Shown here: in pieces, positions 8,807-16,847 of the stretch
How the letters are laid out: the number at the start of each line of letters is the position of its first letter
Numbering within the stretch: position 1 is the first letter of the stretch
Assembly (NCBI GenBank): GCA_963747405.1
Contig: CAVVFG010000005.1
Coordinates: 1 to 64,000 of the forward strand
Direction of reading: 5' to 3'
DNA: 64,000 nucleotides
Source of the DNA: Fodinibacter sp963747405
Lineage (GTDB): Bacteria > Actinomycetota > Actinomycetes > Actinomycetales > Dermatophilaceae
The notes under the pieces: generated by a model
What the model saw: only the letters and a program-made list of their open reading frames with translations
What the model was told of the DNA's origin: nothing
The model's database searches: none
Translations under genes and position numbers: made by a program

Positions 8807-8823
8807 GTACCCCCCGGGGGTGT
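8807..8823. promoter_or_regulatory. C/G-run palindrome upstream of the redox operon
   Basis: GTACCCCCCGGGGGTGT is a near-perfect C-run/G-run palindrome about 140 bases upstream of the first operon gene. CsoR/CstR/RcnR-family repressors bind operators of the TACCCC...GGGGTA type, so this may be the site of a metal- or persulfide-sensing repressor. No such repressor gene lies in the window. Confidence 0.4.
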
Positions 8824-8964
8824 GGTTTACGTCGCACTCTCCACTTCCGTGGCGACACAGGCGGAGACTGGGGAGACGTAAGGATCGTCTTGTCGCCCTC
8901 GCGGCAGTACGACGCGTGCCCCCCGCGGCAACCGCGCCAGTGTCCGAGGACGGACCAACTCGAG

Positions 8965-9930
8965 ATGGACGGAGCCATGGACAGTCCCTCGGATACCCAG
9001 GGCCGCGCGTCGACGTCGACCGTCGCCAGCTCGGCCTTCCCCGTCGTCGCCCGCGAGGACATCTCCGAGGTGACCTTCCTGTTGGAGGTCAGCCATCCTC
9101 TGATGGCCCGAGCCGCCAGACCCGGTCAGTTCGTGATCGTCATGTCGCACGCCGAGGGCGAGCGGATCCCACTGACGATCGCCGACTTCGACCGCGAGCG
9201 TGGCACCGTCACGCTGGTCATCCAGGCGGTCGGTAAGAGCACCCTCGAGATGCAGCGCGACTGCCAGGTCGGCACCACGCTCTACGGCGTCGCCGGGCCG
9301 CTGGGCATCCCGACCCCGATCCGGGGCGAGGGCACGGTCGTCTGCGTCGGCGGTGGTCTGGGCGTGGCGCCGGTCTTCCCGCAGGCCAGGGCCTTCCACG
9401 AGGCGGGCGCCACGGTGGTGGGTGTGCTCGGCTTCCGCAACCGCGACCTGGTGTTCTGGGAGGACAAGTTCCGCTCGGTGTGCGACGAGCTCATCCTGTG
9501 CACCGACGACGGGTCGGCCGGCATCCGGGGCCTGGTCACCGAAGGCCTGAGCCAGGCCATCGAGCAACACTCCGACATCTCCGAGGTCGTCGCGATCGGG
9601 CCGCCGATCATGATGCGGGCCTGCGCGGAGACGACCCGCCCGCACCACATCCGCACCAGCGTCAGCCTCAACCCGATCATGGTCGACGGCACCGGGATGT
9701 GCGGTGGCTGCCGGGTGCGGGTCGGCGACCAGGTCCGGTTCGCCTGCGTCGACGGCCCCGACTTCGACGGCCACCTGGTCGACTTCGACGACCTGGCGAG
9801 CCGCCTCAAGCGCTACCGCGACGAGGAGGCCGAGGCCGTCGAGCGCTGGAACCACGTCTGTCGTCGCGCCGAGCACGCGTCGGCCGACACGGTGGTCTCC
9901 GGACTGCCGGCGGCCGGGACGAGGAGCTAG
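8965..9930 (+). CDS. FAD/NAD(P)-binding ferredoxin-NADP reductase subunit (NfnA/SudB/PyrK-like)
   Basis: This 321-residue flavoprotein resembles the small subunit of NADPH:ferredoxin oxidoreductases such as NfnA, SudB and PyrK. The FAD-binding part (residues 15-105) has RPGQFVIVM and RIPLTIADFD. A nucleotide-binding domain starts at GGGLGVAPVFPQARAF. The C-terminal iron-sulfur region reads VDGTGMCGGCRVRV and ends RFACVDGPDFDGH, as expected for an Asp/Cys-ligated [2Fe-2S] cluster. The ATG at 8965 is preferred and a second ATG at 8977 is possible. Neither has an ideal ribosome site. It is the first of five closely packed genes and should carry electrons between NAD(P)H and the oxidoreductase encoded downstream. 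Confidence 0.85.
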   Translation: MDGAMDSPSDTQGRASTSTVASSAFPVVAREDISEVTFLLEVSHPLMARAARPGQFVIVMSHAEGERIPLTIADFDRERGTVTLVIQAVGKSTLEMQRDCQVGTTLYGVAGPLGIPTPIRGEGTVVCVGGGLGVAPVFPQARAFHEAGATVVGVLGFRNRDLVFWEDKFRSVCDELILCTDDGSAGIRGLVTEGLSQAIEQHSDISEVVAIGPPIMMRACAETTRPHHIRTSVSLNPIMVDGTGMCGGCRVRVGDQVRFACVDGPDFDGHLVDFDDLASRLKRYRDEEAEAVERWNHVCRRAEHASADTVVSGLPAAGTRS

Positions 9931-9932
9931 TC

Positions 9933-11477
9933 GTGGCGAAGCGGACCATCCGCAGCATCCCCCAGGAGCGGACACCGGTCCGCGAACAGCCCCCGCTGGA
10001 GCGGGCGACGAACTTCCTCGAGGTCAACCAGGGCTACGACGACGCCGAGGCACGGCGCGAGGCCAGCAGGTGCCTGGACTGCGCCGAACCGGTGTGCATG
10101 GACGGCTGTCCGGTTTCCATCGACATCCCGGGCTTCATCCGCCGGCTCTCCGACGGCGACCTGCGCGGTGCGTACGACACCATCGCCCGCACCAACCTGC
10201 TGCCCGCCGTCTGTGGCCGAGTCTGCCCCCAGGAGACCCAGTGTGAGGGCATCTGCACCGTCGCCGATACGCTCGAGCCGGTGGCCATCGGGCGGTTGGA
10301 GCGCTACATCGGCGACCTGGCGATCGAGAACGACTGGGCCAGGCGGCCCTACATCTCCCCGACGCCGTACCGCGTCGGCATCGTCGGCTCGGGTCCGGCG
10401 GGCATGGCCTGCGCCGCCGATCTGGCCAAGGCCGGTTGCCAGGTCACGGTGTTCGAGGCGTTGCACCTGCCCGGCGGCGTCCTGCGCTACGGCATCCCCG
10501 ACTTCCGACTGCCCAACACGGTGATCGACGCCGAGATCGCGAACCTGGAGAAGCTCGGCGTCACGTTCCAGTGCAACACCGTCGTCGGCCGGCTGTTCAC
10601 CATCGAGCAGATGCTCGGGGAGCTGGGCTTCGATGCGGTGTTCATCGGCACCGGCGCGGGCTATCCCTCGATGCTCGGTATCCCGGGCGACTCCCTCGGC
10701 GGAGTGCTCTCGGCCAACGAGCTGCTGACCCGGGCCAACCTCATGCAGGCCCGCGACTTCCCGGCCCACGACACTCCGATCCCGCTCGGCAGGCACGTCG
10801 CCGTCGTCGGTGCCGGCAACACCGCGATGGACGCGATGCGGGTCTGCCTGCGGCTGGGCGCCGAGGACGTCCACTGCATCTACCGCCGCTCCCGGGCCGA
10901 GGCACCGGCCCGTGCCGAAGAGGTGCACCACGCGGAGGAGGAGGGCGTGGAGTTCCACTGGCTCACCAATCCCGTGGAGATCCTCGAGGACGGCGAGGGC
11001 AACGTCCGGGCGATGCGCTGCGTGCACATGGAGCTCGGGGAACCCGACGGGTCCGGCCGGCGGCGGCCGGTGCCGGTGCCCGACAGCGCGTTCGAGTTCC
11101 CCTGCGACCAGGTGGTCTTCGCGATCGGCACCAACGCCAACCCGATCATCGGCCAGACCTCGGAGCTGGCCCTCGACAGGTGGGGCTACCTCGACACCGA
11201 CGACGACCTCGCCACGTCGATGGCCGGTGTGTTCGCCGGCGGCGACATCGTCACCGGGGCAGCCACCGTCATCGAGGCCATGGGCGCCGGACGCAAGGCG
11301 GCGGCCGGCATCAAGCGGTTCCTCGGTATCCGCGACCCGCGGCTGGCCTACGACGCCGCGGGGGGCCCGGAGCAGAGGGTCTTCGGGATCGCGACGCATG
11401 AGCACAACTACGTCCGGGTCAGGCTCGCCCCCGGTGCGGCCGACCCTCATCAGAGAACGGCGGTTCCGGTGCGATGA
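9933..11477 (+). CDS. NADPH-dependent glutamate synthase small-chain-like flavoprotein (NfnB/SudA-like)
   Basis: The protein has 514 residues from the GTG at 9933, with GAGGAG six bases upstream and two bases after the previous stop. The N-terminus carries two Cys clusters (CLDCAEPVCMDGCP and CGRVCPQETQCEGIC) for [4Fe-4S] centres. It is followed by an FAD Rossmann motif (GIVGSGPAGMACAADLAKAG), an NADPH motif (VAVVGAGNTAMDAMRVCLRL) and the second FAD motif GVFAGGDIVTGAATVIEAMG. This is the GltD/NfnB/SudA architecture. With the preceding gene it forms a complete NADPH:ferredoxin oxidoreductase pair. There is no gltB, so glutamate synthesis is unlikely. Its stop overlaps the next ATG (ATGA). Confidence 0.85.
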   Translation: MAKRTIRSIPQERTPVREQPPLERATNFLEVNQGYDDAEARREASRCLDCAEPVCMDGCPVSIDIPGFIRRLSDGDLRGAYDTIARTNLLPAVCGRVCPQETQCEGICTVADTLEPVAIGRLERYIGDLAIENDWARRPYISPTPYRVGIVGSGPAGMACAADLAKAGCQVTVFEALHLPGGVLRYGIPDFRLPNTVIDAEIANLEKLGVTFQCNTVVGRLFTIEQMLGELGFDAVFIGTGAGYPSMLGIPGDSLGGVLSANELLTRANLMQARDFPAHDTPIPLGRHVAVVGAGNTAMDAMRVCLRLGAEDVHCIYRRSRAEAPARAEEVHHAEEEGVEFHWLTNPVEILEDGEGNVRAMRCVHMELGEPDGSGRRRPVPVPDSAFEFPCDQVVFAIGTNANPIIGQTSELALDRWGYLDTDDDLATSMAGVFAGGDIVTGAATVIEAMGAGRKAAAGIKRFLGIRDPRLAYDAAGGPEQRVFGIATHEHNYVRVRLAPGAADPHQRTAVPVR

Positions 11478-13390
11478 GCACGATGTCCGACCTGAGGTCC
11501 GAGGGCCCAGAGACGCAGGGCAGTGCCGGGTCGTCCGCCGGGGCACGGGCGGTCGTCGAACTGGCCGAGCACGTGGTGGAGATCATCAGCGACTCCGGCG
11601 AGGGCGCCCAGCGCTGTGGCCAGTCCTTCGGAGCGATCGCGGCGCGGGCCGGCAACGGCGTGTGGACCGTCGAGATCATCCCCGCCGAGATCCAGCCCCC
11701 GGCCCGCAGCGTTGCCGGTGCGAGCGGCAACCGGGTCCGGCTCGGCTCGCAGCGGGTCACCAACGGCGGCGACGAGGCCGACCTCGTGATCGCCTTCAAC
11801 GAGCAGGTGCTGCTCGGCCGGGTGCACATGAAGGAGCTCAAGCCCGGCTGCACGATCCTGATGGAGGACATGTGGCGCGACCACCGCGACCCCCGGATCG
11901 CCACGTCGTACGCCGAGACCCACGACGCCCTGGTGGCCGCCGGCTACCGCGTCATCGAGGTGCCGATGGAGCGCGAGTGCCGCAAGCTGGTCAAGGACCC
12001 CCGGCGCGGCAAGAACATGTTCGCCCTCGGCATGCTGTGCGCGATCTACCAGTTCGACGTCGGCCTGGCCCGGGACCAGGTGGGGCTGACCTTCCGCAAG
12101 AAGTCGGCCGCCCTGATCGCGTCCAACACCGCCCTTCTGGTCGCGGGCTACGAGTGGGCGCGCGCCAACCTCGAGCTGGCCTTCCGGGTGCCGGCCGTTC
12201 CCTCCGACCAGGAGCAGGTCGTCACCAACGGCAACACCGCCCTCGCGCTGGGCGTGGTCGCCTCCGGCATGGAGATCTGCGCGATGTACCCCATCACGCC
12301 GGCGACCTCCGCCTCCCACTACCTCAGCGAGCTCCTCCCGCGCGTCGGTGGCGTCGTCCACCAGGCCGAGGACGAGATCGCGGCCGCGGCGTTCGCCATC
12401 GGCGCGTCCTACGCCGGCAAGTGCGCGGTGACGATCACCTCCGGCCCGGGCTACTCCCTCAAGCAGGAGGCGCTCGGGCTGGCCGTGATGGGCGAGATCC
12501 CGCTGGTCGTGGTCAACGTCCAGCGTGGCGGGCCGAGCACCGGTCAGCCCACCAAGGTCGAACAGGGCGACCTGTTGACGACCATCTTCGGCAGCCATGG
12601 CGACGCCCCCAAGGTGGTGATCGCCCCGAGCTCGATCGAGGACTGCTTCTACTCCGTGATCGCGGCCCGGCGGATCGCCGAGACCTTCAACATGGTCGTC
12701 GTCGTGCTGTCCGACGCGAGCCTGGCCACGGCCCAGCAGCCCTTCCCGCGGCCGGAGTTCGACCCGTCCTGGCTTGCGCCGCCGGTCGACCAGAGCCAGG
12801 TGCCCGAGGGGCTGCAGCCCTACGCCTGGGACGCGAGCACCGGCCTGTCGCGGCGCTTCGTTCCCGGCCAGCCCGGCGGCATGTACACCCTCACCGGGCT
12901 CGCCCATGACATGGACGCGAGCGTCGCCTACGACGCCGACACCAACGAGCAGGGCATCCACGCCCGCAGCCTCAAGCTGGCCGCCCTGCAGCGCACCCTC
13001 AAGACACCTCCGGTGTACGGAGACGACAGCGGCGAGCTGCTCGTCATCGGCTGGGGCAGCACCCGTGGGGCCATCGAGGAGGCCGTCGACCGGGTACGCG
13101 CCGAGGGGCGCCGGGTCTCCTCCCTGCATCTGCGCTTCGTCAACCCGTTGCCCTCGGGGCTGAAGGAGATCATGCAGCGCTTCGACAAGGTGATCACCGT
13201 CGAGGGCAACTGGGGAGACCGGCCCGAGGACCCGCTCATCGACGAGAGCAACCGCCGCTACCCCGCCCTCGCGATGCTGCTGCGGTCGCGCTACCTGATC
13301 GACGTCGACTCCTGGAGCGAGGTCGGTGGGCAACCGACCAAGCCCGGGCGGGTACACCAGGCGATCTCGAGGAGGCTGGAACAGCGATGA
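11474..13390 (+). CDS. 2-oxoacid:ferredoxin oxidoreductase, fused gamma-alpha subunit (KorA-like)
   Basis: This 638-residue protein fuses the gamma domain (residues ~30-215) to the alpha pyrimidine-binding domain (from ~225, TNGNTALALGVVASGMEICA, MYPITPATSASHYLSEL). A domain-II segment follows (GELLVIGWGSTRGAIEEAV). The order matches KorA proteins of aerobic actinobacteria and of 2-oxoglutarate oxidoreductases. The enzyme decarboxylates a 2-oxoacid to an acyl-CoA while reducing ferredoxin. 2-Oxoglutarate is the likeliest substrate, but 2-oxoisovalerate or pyruvate cannot be excluded. It is coupled by four-base overlaps to the genes on both sides. Confidence 0.85.
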   Translation: MSTMSDLRSEGPETQGSAGSSAGARAVVELAEHVVEIISDSGEGAQRCGQSFGAIAARAGNGVWTVEIIPAEIQPPARSVAGASGNRVRLGSQRVTNGGDEADLVIAFNEQVLLGRVHMKELKPGCTILMEDMWRDHRDPRIATSYAETHDALVAAGYRVIEVPMERECRKLVKDPRRGKNMFALGMLCAIYQFDVGLARDQVGLTFRKKSAALIASNTALLVAGYEWARANLELAFRVPAVPSDQEQVVTNGNTALALGVVASGMEICAMYPITPATSASHYLSELLPRVGGVVHQAEDEIAAAAFAIGASYAGKCAVTITSGPGYSLKQEALGLAVMGEIPLVVVNVQRGGPSTGQPTKVEQGDLLTTIFGSHGDAPKVVIAPSSIEDCFYSVIAARRIAETFNMVVVVLSDASLATAQQPFPRPEFDPSWLAPPVDQSQVPEGLQPYAWDASTGLSRRFVPGQPGGMYTLTGLAHDMDASVAYDADTNEQGIHARSLKLAALQRTLKTPPVYGDDSGELLVIGWGSTRGAIEEAVDRVRAEGRRVSSLHLRFVNPLPSGLKEIMQRFDKVITVEGNWGDRPEDPLIDESNRRYPALAMLLRSRYLIDVDSWSEVGGQPTKPGRVHQAISRRLEQR

Positions 13391-14403
13391 TCGACCTGAA
13401 CCACATCGACTTCGGACACAGCAGCGCCCCCGAGTGCCTGTTACGGCTCTACGACCAGCGCGTCGAGATCGAGGGATTCCAGAAGGGCGTGCCTCGCTGG
13501 TGTGCCGGCTGCGGTGACAACGCCGTCCTGGCCGCCCTGCAGCGGTTGCTGCGCGACGAGCGGCTTCGCCCGGAGAAGACGGTGTTCGTCTCCGGCATCG
13601 GCTGCTCCAGCCGGCTCCCGCACTACATGAACACCTACGGCTTCCACGGCATCCACGGGCGAGCGCTCCCCGTCGCCGAGGGGATCCGGCTGGCCCGGCC
13701 GGACCTGAACGTCTTCGTCAACTCCGGTGACGGCGACTCCTTCAGCATCGGCGCCGCCCACTGGATCCATGCCATCCGCTACAACATGCGGATGGTCGTG
13801 ATGGTCCACGACAACCAGATCTACGGCCTCACCAAGAAGCAGGCCTCTCCCACCTCGCCCCGCGGCACCAGGAGCAACACCACGCCGAGCGGCTCCTACC
13901 TGGAGGCGCTGAACCCGCTCACGGTGACCCTCGGCGTGCAGAACGTCTCCTTCGTCGCCCAGGCCGCCGACTGGATCCCCGAGACGCTTTACCAGATCAT
14001 CCGGGCCGCCTTCCACCACGACGGGCTCTCCTTCATCAGGATCGTGCAGCGCTGCCCGGAGTGGATGCCCGACAACTTCGAACCCTGGCTGCACGATCCG
14101 TCGCGGGTGCAGCTCCTGCACCACCCGTCGTCGCTGGAGATCAGCCCCGGCCTGGCCCAGATCTACCCGAACCGGGTGGAGCACGATCCCACCAACATCC
14201 ACCGGGCCCGCGAGATCGCTTCGCAACTGGACCCCATCCCGATCGGGATCCTCTACCACGACCCGAGTGTGCCGCGGTACGAGGAGACCGTCCGCTCCGA
14301 TGCCTCGCACTCCACGACCGCCGTACGCCGCCTGCTCGACGAGGAGTTCGACAAGTTCGCCGTGAGCTCGGCCGGTGCCACCGGAGGTGGGCTCGGTGAC
14401 TAA
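13387..14403 (+). CDS. 2-oxoacid:ferredoxin oxidoreductase beta subunit (KorB-like)
   Basis: This 338-residue subunit binds thiamine pyrophosphate. It shows the TPP motif GDGDSFSIGAAHWIHAIRYN with downstream VMVHDNQIYGLTKKQ. Cluster cysteines lie in WCAGCGDNAVL, SGIGCSSRLPHY and IVQRCPEW, consistent with one [4Fe-4S] cluster. The ATG overlaps the korA stop (ATGA), and its own TAA overlaps the start of the next gene. It pairs with the gamma-alpha subunit as in other two-subunit KorAB enzymes, and the length is typical. Confidence 0.88.
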   Translation: MIDLNHIDFGHSSAPECLLRLYDQRVEIEGFQKGVPRWCAGCGDNAVLAALQRLLRDERLRPEKTVFVSGIGCSSRLPHYMNTYGFHGIHGRALPVAEGIRLARPDLNVFVNSGDGDSFSIGAAHWIHAIRYNMRMVVMVHDNQIYGLTKKQASPTSPRGTRSNTTPSGSYLEALNPLTVTLGVQNVSFVAQAADWIPETLYQIIRAAFHHDGLSFIRIVQRCPEWMPDNFEPWLHDPSRVQLLHHPSSLEISPGLAQIYPNRVEHDPTNIHRAREIASQLDPIPIGILYHDPSVPRYEETVRSDASHSTTAVRRLLDEEFDKFAVSSAGATGGGLGD

Positions 14404-16696
14404 CACCCTCGAGGGCGCGGGGGTCCACCCCGTCGTCGACGACGCCAACCGCCGCCACGTCGAGCAGGACCGCGCGTCGTTCTACCTGACCGGGCGCCGG
14501 ATGGACACCCGGCTCGGCAACGTCGAGGGCCTCGGCCTGCGTTCGGCCCAGTTCGCGCCCTACCGGCGGCTCGACGAGCTGCGCTACGACTTCCCGCTGA
14601 TCCTGGCCGACGGCGACGACGTCCACGCCACCCTGCTCTCGCTCTCCGGCGTCGTCGATGCGCTGCTGGAGACCGTCGCCGTCGACGAGGACGCCGACCG
14701 GATCCGGCACCACGCCATGCAGCTGGAGACGGAGATCCGGGGGCGCGCCGAGGCCGGGCCCGCCCGGCTCTCGGCGGCGTGGGACCGGGGCGTGCAGGCG
14801 CTGACCGGACCGGATGCCGACGGTCGCGACGCCGACGGGCTCATCGCCGACAGCCTGGCCCGGCTCACCGCAGCCCGGCAGGTCGACGGGGAGCTGGTCG
14901 CCTGCGGCCGGCAGACCCCTGGGCACGTGGTCGGACACCTGTGGCGGCTCGTGCAGCGGCAACGGATGCGCCACCTCGGCGACCGGATCGAGCACCTGCG
15001 CGGGGAGCTCCAGGACATCCTCGACGCCGAACTGGCCAACTCGCCGGCGGGGCTCTCCCCGGAGCGGCTCTCCGGCTCCTTCGGCGGTGTCTTCGGCGAC
15101 GAGCTGGACGCGGCCGCGCTCTCCCGACTGCTCACCGACAACCGCCCCAGCTTCACCCTCTCCGACTCGCGCCGCGACCGGGTCCGCGGCCTCCTCGTGG
15201 TGCTGACGACCCAGCGGTTCGTGCCCTCCGAGGGCCGTGCGCTCGGCGAGCTCTACGACTTCGTCTACACCGACGTCAGCGAGGCGATCGACGCCTATCG
15301 CGAGCGGTTCGCCGAGACCACCGTGCTGGCCAAGACGCTCGTGATCGCGGAGATGGAGGCCGACGGTCGCTACCGCGAGGAGGCCCACGACGCGCTGTTC
15401 GAGAAGTGGAGCGTCGCCGACATCGACGCCGACACGCTGGAGCTCTTCCCGGAGTACCTCGTCCGGGTGGACGCCGAGCACCTGTCGGCCGCGGACAGCG
15501 TGGCACTGCTCGAAGCCCTCGCCGCGGGCACCCCGATCAAGGTGCTGGTCCAGGTCAACGACCTGCTGCACGGGTCGAGCTCCCTGGTCCGCAGGCAGGG
15601 CCAGGGCCTCTCGGCCGGCCGGCTGGCCAGCTCCGCGCTGGCGTCCGGAGAGTCGTTCGTGCTCCAGTGTGGAAGTTCCGCACTCTTCCACGCCCGGGAC
15701 CGGATCATCGCCGGGGCGAGCGTGCCCGGCTCCGCGCTGTTCGTGGTCTACTCCGGCGAAGGCCAGTGGCTCGGTGACCTGCCGCACTATCTGGCCTCCG
15801 CGGCCGCGACCGAGTCCCGGGTCTTCCCGTCCTTCGCCTACGACCCCTCGGCCGGCGACACCTGGGCCGACCGGTTCACCCTCGCCTGCAACCCCCAGCC
15901 CGAGCTGGACTGGCCTGTGCACCGCGTGGCCTACCAGGATGAGGCACTCCAGGCCGTCGCGCTGGACGTCCCGTTCACGGCCGCGGACTTCTGGGCCTGT
16001 GACTCGCGACTGGTGCCGCACCTCGCGTTGGCCGGGGACGACGGCGAGGTCGTCCCGTTCGCCGAGCACCTGGCGGCCGGCACCGATGCCTGGGCCGACG
16101 AGCTGCCGTACCTGCTGATGGTCTCGGCCGACGACCACCTGCACCGAGTGCTGGTCGACCGGCCGCTGATCCACATGACCCGGCGCGCCCGTGAGCAGTG
16201 GCACCGCCTCCAGGAGCTGGGCGGCATCCACAACTCCCACGTGATGCGTGAGCTGGCCCTCAAGGAGGCAGAGTTCGCCGAGGAACGCGCGCGGCTCGAG
16301 CTCGCTGCGACCGCCGCCGCTGTCGCCGCGGCCGGCCCCGACGGCAGGGCGAGCGGGCCGGTGCCCGCGACGACCGCCTCGGAGCCGACCGGGGGTGGGG
16401 CCGCCGTCGAGGACGTCGACGACCTCGACGAGCCGCAGGCACACGACCCGTACCTGCCATGGATCGAGACCACGCGCTGCTCGACCTGCAACGAGTGCAC
16501 CGCCATCAACGACCGGATGTTCGTCTACAACGAGAACCGTCAGGCCCTCATCGCCGATCCCGATGCCGGCAGCTACGCCGAGCTCGTGCTCGCCGCGGAG
16601 AACTGCCAGGTCGCGATCATCCACCCCGGCAAGCCTCGCAACCCGGCCGAGCCCGGTCTCGACGAGCTGATCAGGAGGGCAGAACCGTTCGCCTGA
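14396..16696 (+). CDS. Large protein with C-terminal ferredoxin domain, partner of the KorAB enzyme
   Basis: The GTG at 14396 overlaps the korB stop (GTGACTAA) and has GGAGG eight bases upstream, giving 766 residues. The N-terminal ~430 residues are helical and unrecognised. The middle (FVVYSGEGQWLGDLPHYLAS, RVFPSFAYDPSAGDTWADRF, NPQPELDWP) resembles the last TPP-associated domain of pyruvate:ferredoxin oxidoreductases. After an Ala/Pro-rich linker, the C-terminus has CSTCNECTAIN and a distal ENCQVAIIHPG, a single [4Fe-4S] ferredoxin fold. It probably docks the oxidoreductase to the NADPH-reductase subunits. The resemblance to PFOR is by eye only, and the exact role is open. Confidence 0.7.
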   Translation: MTNTLEGAGVHPVVDDANRRHVEQDRASFYLTGRRMDTRLGNVEGLGLRSAQFAPYRRLDELRYDFPLILADGDDVHATLLSLSGVVDALLETVAVDEDADRIRHHAMQLETEIRGRAEAGPARLSAAWDRGVQALTGPDADGRDADGLIADSLARLTAARQVDGELVACGRQTPGHVVGHLWRLVQRQRMRHLGDRIEHLRGELQDILDAELANSPAGLSPERLSGSFGGVFGDELDAAALSRLLTDNRPSFTLSDSRRDRVRGLLVVLTTQRFVPSEGRALGELYDFVYTDVSEAIDAYRERFAETTVLAKTLVIAEMEADGRYREEAHDALFEKWSVADIDADTLELFPEYLVRVDAEHLSAADSVALLEALAAGTPIKVLVQVNDLLHGSSSLVRRQGQGLSAGRLASSALASGESFVLQCGSSALFHARDRIIAGASVPGSALFVVYSGEGQWLGDLPHYLASAAATESRVFPSFAYDPSAGDTWADRFTLACNPQPELDWPVHRVAYQDEALQAVALDVPFTAADFWACDSRLVPHLALAGDDGEVVPFAEHLAAGTDAWADELPYLLMVSADDHLHRVLVDRPLIHMTRRAREQWHRLQELGGIHNSHVMRELALKEAEFAEERARLELAATAAAVAAAGPDGRASGPVPATTASEPTGGGAAVEDVDDLDEPQAHDPYLPWIETTRCSTCNECTAINDRMFVYNENRQALIADPDAGSYAELVLAAENCQVAIIHPGKPRNPAEPGLDELIRRAEPFA

Positions 16697-16729
16697 CCTG
16701 TACCGGTTCGTCGTCGAGTGGCGTGGTGA

Positions 16730-16761
16730 GGCGCCCCCCGGGCCGGGTGCCCGGCGGCGCC
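16730..16761 (+). terminator. Strong GC hairpin after the redox operon
   Basis: GGCGCC-cc-CCGGGC (16730-16743) pairs with GCCCGG-c-GGCGCC (16749-16761) around a five-base loop, about 35 bases after the operon stop. No U-run follows, as is common for actinobacterial terminators. Confidence 0.5.
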
Positions 16762-16847
16762 GCCGAAACAGCCTCCCCGATCGGTGGGCCGGACTTACAC
16801 TGGGCTAGTGGAAGCCCGGGCCGCGGACGTGGCGAGATGAGGCAGCC

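Noticed and set aside
9933..11477. Glutamate synthase small subunit
   Set aside because: No large subunit is present, and the pairing with an NfnA-like gene and korAB favours an NADPH:ferredoxin reductase.
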